Positions 61,340-64,000 of a stretch of DNA of 64,000 nt are shown here, one piece after another (position 1 is the first letter of the stretch; every line of letters begins with the position of its first letter). The DNA lies in assembly GCF_000199675.1 (NCBI RefSeq), contig NC_014960.1, positions 3,468,379-3,532,378 on the forward strand, read 5' to 3'. The position numbers and the translations under genes are program-made. Origin of the DNA: Anaerolinea thermophila UNI-1. Lineage in GTDB: Bacteria > Chloroflexota > Anaerolineae > Anaerolineales > Anaerolineaceae. The notes beneath the pieces were generated by a model. It was not told where the DNA came from, made no database searches, and saw only the letters and a program-made list of their open reading frames with translations.

Positions 61340-62356
61340 TTACCCCAGGGATGCGCCGTGGGCTTCCCCCCAGCGGTCCAGCGTCTCTTCCACCTGATCC
61401 AGAAACGCATCCATTTGCTCCAGGCGGGCGGCAAAGCGCGCCTTATCCAAGCCCACCTGCTGGGTCATGTCCTGCCAGGGTTGCAGTTCGGGCGCGCCCG
61501 CCGGCAGATGCGCCGCCGCCAGCGTCCACACCCGCAGGAGAAGCCAGTACGCCGCCGAGGGAGCATTCTCCCACAAGGCGCTCAGGGCTTTGAGGTAATA
61601 CGCCCGGCGGGCAGGATGCAGGCGCGGGGGCAGGGCTTCCTGCCGCGCGCTCTGATCCCAGGCTTGCGCGGCGGCGCTCATCCATGTCTGCCACTGTTCA
61701 TCGTTGACCTCAATTTCCTCAGAAAGCAGAGCCACCATCTGGCGGTACAGGTCACCCCAGCCGGCTTGCTGTAAATGCTGCTCCAACTGCGCCAGGAAGC
61801 GCCGCTCTGCCAGCGGCAAAGCCCGCAGACTCACCAGGGCATTGCCGGCGTTCTCGATGACCTTGAGGTAAGCGCACAACCGCCGGGCGTGGCTGGGGTC
61901 GCTCTGCAGGGTCAGGTTCATCCAGGCGCGGCGGGCTTGCTCGGCAAAGGCACGGGCGCGCGCCAGGGTATAATCGGCTTGCCAGAACTGCGCGCCGGTG
62001 GCGGCTTGAATGTAATCAAACCAGTGCTGAGGGTCGAACAGCACCAGCGGCTTGGCGTAGATGAACGGTCCCAGCCAGGGGTCGGTGCGCAAATGGCGCG
62101 GCTGGCGGAAGGTTTCCTGAGCGAAATGGGCGATATCCAGATGCACCTCATCGGTCACCGGCACAATCTCGCGGGGGACGTTGGGCTCGGTGTCGTAGAT
62201 GATCACCAGGTCCACATCGGCGGTGCCGCCCAGCAGAGGCTCTTCCTCCATGAGCGAGCCGGTGAGGTAAATGCAGCGGATGCGGCGACTGACCCGCGCG
62301 CGCTCATCGGCGGCACTGCGGGCAATGCGGAGCAGGGTCTCGCGCGTGATTCGCAT
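61340..62356 (-). CDS. Nucleotidyltransferase-domain protein
   Basis: 338 residues. N-terminal polymerase-beta-like nucleotidyltransferase signature GS (YLTGSLMEEE) followed by DVD (TADVDLVII), and a third acidic residue in HLDIAHF. The remaining ~220 residues are helical and may be a substrate-recognition domain, as in aminoglycoside or tRNA nucleotidyltransferases. Substrate unknown. The deoxynucleoside kinase gene lies 48 nt upstream on the same strand, so the two may share a transcript. Confidence 0.78.
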   Translation of the reverse strand: MRITRETLLRIARSAADERARVSRRIRCIYLTGSLMEEEPLLGGTADVDLVIIYDTEPNVPREIVPVTDEVHLDIAHFAQETFRQPRHLRTDPWLGPFIYAKPLVLFDPQHWFDYIQAATGAQFWQADYTLARARAFAEQARRAWMNLTLQSDPSHARRLCAYLKVIENAGNALVSLRALPLAERRFLAQLEQHLQQAGWGDLYRQMVALLSEEIEVNDEQWQTWMSAAAQAWDQSARQEALPPRLHPARRAYYLKALSALWENAPSAAYWLLLRVWTLAAAHLPAGAPELQPWQDMTQQVGLDKARFAARLEQMDAFLDQVEETLDRWGEAHGASLG

Positions 62357-62404
62357 GGGCTTCCTCCCTCAATCTCTCTCTCCCCGCGCCGGTTACGCCC
62401 CGAA

Positions 62405-63055
62405 TCAATCGCCGTGCAGGGGCAGGGGCAGTTCGGGCTGGTAAGGGGGCAGTTCCAGCGCCTGGCGGATGCGGTTCTCAATCCAGCGCAGGTCTTCGGG
62501 GTAGCGCACGAAATCCAGCGCGTTGGCGTCCAGCGTCAGAACAGGCGAGGAAAGCCGGTCGGGAGAGAGGAAAAACTCATCGTAAGCGTGGTTGAGTTCG
62601 TCAATGTACGCCCGCTCCATGTTGCGTTCGTACACGCGGTCGCGGCGGGTGATGCGCTCCATCAGCAGGTCGGTGGTGGCGCGCAGATAGACGATCAAAT
62701 CGGGGGGCTGGATTTTCTCCGCCAGGGCTTCGTGGACGCGGTAGTACATCTCCAGTTCGTCCCCTTCCAGGTTGATGCGCGCAAAAAGGGCATCCTTCTC
62801 GAAGGTGTAATCGGAAATCAGGTTGCGACCGCCGGCCGTCAGTTCGGGGATGCCGCGCCTCTGCTGGTGGTAGCGGCTGAGCAGGAAGAAAATCTGGGTT
62901 TGAAAGGCATAGCGGGCGCGGTCTTCGTAGAATTTGCTCAGAAAGGGGTTTTCTTCAAAGACTTCCAGAAGCAGGTTGGCTTGAAAGGCAGGCTGGAGCA
63001 TGCGCGCCAGCGTGGTTTTGCCAACTCCGATGACACCTTCGATTGCCAGGTACAT
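62405..63055 (-). CDS. Deoxynucleoside kinase
   Basis: 216 residues, dNK/dGK family. P-loop GVIGVGKTT, the DYTF-containing loop (ISDYTFEKDALFA) in place of DRS, the ExxxPF start (FEENPFLSKFYED) and the LID Arg pair RITRRDRVYE. It phosphorylates deoxyadenosine or deoxyguanosine for dNTP salvage. ATG at 63055. Confidence 0.92.
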   Translation of the reverse strand: MYLAIEGVIGVGKTTLARMLQPAFQANLLLEVFEENPFLSKFYEDRARYAFQTQIFFLLSRYHQQRRGIPELTAGGRNLISDYTFEKDALFARINLEGDELEMYYRVHEALAEKIQPPDLIVYLRATTDLLMERITRRDRVYERNMERAYIDELNHAYDEFFLSPDRLSSPVLTLDANALDFVRYPEDLRWIENRIRQALELPPYQPELPLPLHGD

Positions 63056-63156
63056 GAGAATCGCTCCAAAGTTAGGGTGTTGGCGTTAATATACCATAAA
63101 TCCTACCTTAAGAATTTGGAGCGGGGATGTTCAATCCCTGGCTGGAACGCCTGGGG

Positions 63157-63195
63157 TACCGCAAAGGGCGTGAAGGGGGTAAAGGCAAAAGGTTT
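63157..63195 (+). repeat. Dispersed intergenic repeat, degenerate copy
   Basis: TACCGCAAAGGGCGTGAAGG followed by GGGTAAAGGC; family described at 46468. The gap 63056-63236 holds nothing else. Confidence 0.45.
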
Positions 63196-63236
63196 TGCAA
63201 CGACACCGCAAAATTTTTTACCCTGAACCCCGGTGG

Positions 63237-63962
63237 TTAATTCTTTTTCCCTGAATGAAATGCCTCATAGATGAATTGCGCCCATATCTCAAAACACTCT
63301 TTTCTTTGTCGGTTGAACACGCCAAAATTACGGGGGTGATAGGTAGGAAACCACAAAACACTTTTTTCACCAAGACGTATCCACTGACTACGACAAAGAG
63401 AACAATCTTCGCTCTCAAAAATACCAAATACCTCTTTGAGGGCTTCTCTAGCGCGTTTTCCCTGCGTAATCAGAATGTCCGGTTTTAAGATCTCGATTTC
63501 ACCCCAAATATACCTCTGGCAATTTTTAAACAAAATCACCGGCGCAGAGGCATGATTTTTGTTACATACACAGCATTTCACTGTATTAATGTGAGCAAAG
63601 TACAAATGCGAAGACTGAATATCCAGATTGGGCTTGAATTTTTTCAGCAACCTCCAAGCCATTTCATGGGTGCGGTACCAGTGCCGGGATTTGACCAGTG
63701 TATCGGTATTACACTCATGCTCTTCCTGATATCGTACGGCTTCCGGGGTTCTGCGACTTGCATCCCTCTCACTGCTCCCCGGATCGAGGGAAAGAAATAA
63801 CAAACGCGGTAAAGTCCCTTTTTCGTATTCTGACCCCACAAAGGCAGATTTCGCCTCAATAAAGTTTTCATTGTCTTTTCGGCATACAGATAAATAAGGA
63901 CAATGAAAATCAAGGGGATAAATGCCTTCTTTCTGGTAATACGCTTCAAGTTCTCTCAACAT
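63237..63962 (-). CDS. Uracil-DNA-glycosylase-superfamily protein, AT-rich
   Basis: 241 residues. SLDPGSSERD corresponds to motif 1 of Fe-S glycosylases, and PTYHPRNFG to motif 2. Several Cys (HCPYLSVC, KCCVCNKNH, NCQRY) could hold a 4Fe-4S cluster. Distinct from the 50214 protein and lacking its clamp motif. The gene is much richer in A and T than its neighbours, with few GC-ending codons, which suggests recent transfer. Its promoter is at or beyond the window edge. Substrate unknown. Confidence 0.75.
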   Translation of the reverse strand: MLRELEAYYQKEGIYPLDFHCPYLSVCRKDNENFIEAKSAFVGSEYEKGTLPRLLFLSLDPGSSERDASRRTPEAVRYQEEHECNTDTLVKSRHWYRTHEMAWRLLKKFKPNLDIQSSHLYFAHINTVKCCVCNKNHASAPVILFKNCQRYIWGEIEILKPDILITQGKRAREALKEVFGIFESEDCSLCRSQWIRLGEKSVLWFPTYHPRNFGVFNRQRKECFEIWAQFIYEAFHSGKKN

Positions 63963-64000
63963 CTTATTGGTATTTTACTTTGGAAAGTTGCCTGTAAAAA

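Overview
The window looks like a chromosomal stretch of a GC-rich, probably thermophilic, member of the Chloroflexota, most likely class Anaerolineae. This rests on the heliorhodopsin type, the many lipoproteins and secreted proteins with SH3 and proline/threonine-rich linkers, the menA, gatB, hutU and tsa genes, and intergenic repeats; it is an inference and no 16S gene is present. The left edge cuts a histidine kinase gene; everything else is complete in the window.

Layout. 1-5.4 kb: a signalling operon (histidine kinase, GGDEF diguanylate cyclase, REC-HD-GYP, CheY-like receiver, CheC-like phosphatase). 5.4-8.3 kb: a SERCA-like Ca2+ P-type ATPase with a terminator. 8.7-11.9 kb (-): phosphohexomutase, DUF389-SH3 membrane protein and a soluble P-type-ATPase-like HAD protein with a probable leaderless start. 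12.2-12.6 kb (-): RNase P RNA. 12.6-19.5 kb (-): M23 peptidase with four SH3 repeats, a four-gene ABC importer, and an RRM protein with a long leader. 19.8-24.7 kb (-): a giant secreted protein and a TolB-like lipoprotein gene broken by an in-frame TGA. 25.0-27.7 kb (+): a four-gene operon coding for a six-cysteine three-helix membrane protein, a multispanning protein, a membrane HExxH zincin-like protein and an ABC ATPase. I consider this the best candidate for an undescribed system. 27.8-34.3 kb: small secreted proteins, gatB, menA, and an AT-richer glycosyltransferase/methyltransferase/flippase-like cassette.

34.4-38.7 kb: secreted repeat protein, lipoprotein, and a family 2 glycosyltransferase gene cut by a 1200-bp insertion sequence with 22-bp inverted repeats and an 8-bp target duplication; removing it restores the gene exactly. 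38.7-38.8 kb: five helically phased DnaA-box-like sites. 39-45 kb: aldo/keto reductase, def, recF, a second GGDEF protein and two small proteins. 45.5-46.3 kb: heliorhodopsin. 46.5-52.6 kb (-): flippase, epimerase, UDP-sugar dehydrogenase, family 4 uracil-DNA glycosylase, rimI, tsaB, tsaE. 52.7-57.4 kb (-): a three-gene restriction-modification-like operon. 57.6-58.2 kb (-): tRNA-Ser(CGA) followed by six tandem 70-72 bp copies of its own 3' half, each with a hairpin inserted in the T loop, then a terminator. 58.3-61.2 kb: hutU and two small paralogous membrane proteins. 61.3-64 kb (-): nucleotidyltransferase-domain protein, deoxynucleoside kinase, and an AT-rich uracil-DNA-glycosylase-like protein.

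Two families of short dispersed repeats occupy most larger gaps between genes. Several promoters share a TACAAT -10 (RRM, ABC importer, heliorhodopsin), and two genes (HAD protein, tsaE) have a TATAAT box ending exactly 6 nt before the ATG, the layout expected of leaderless transcripts.
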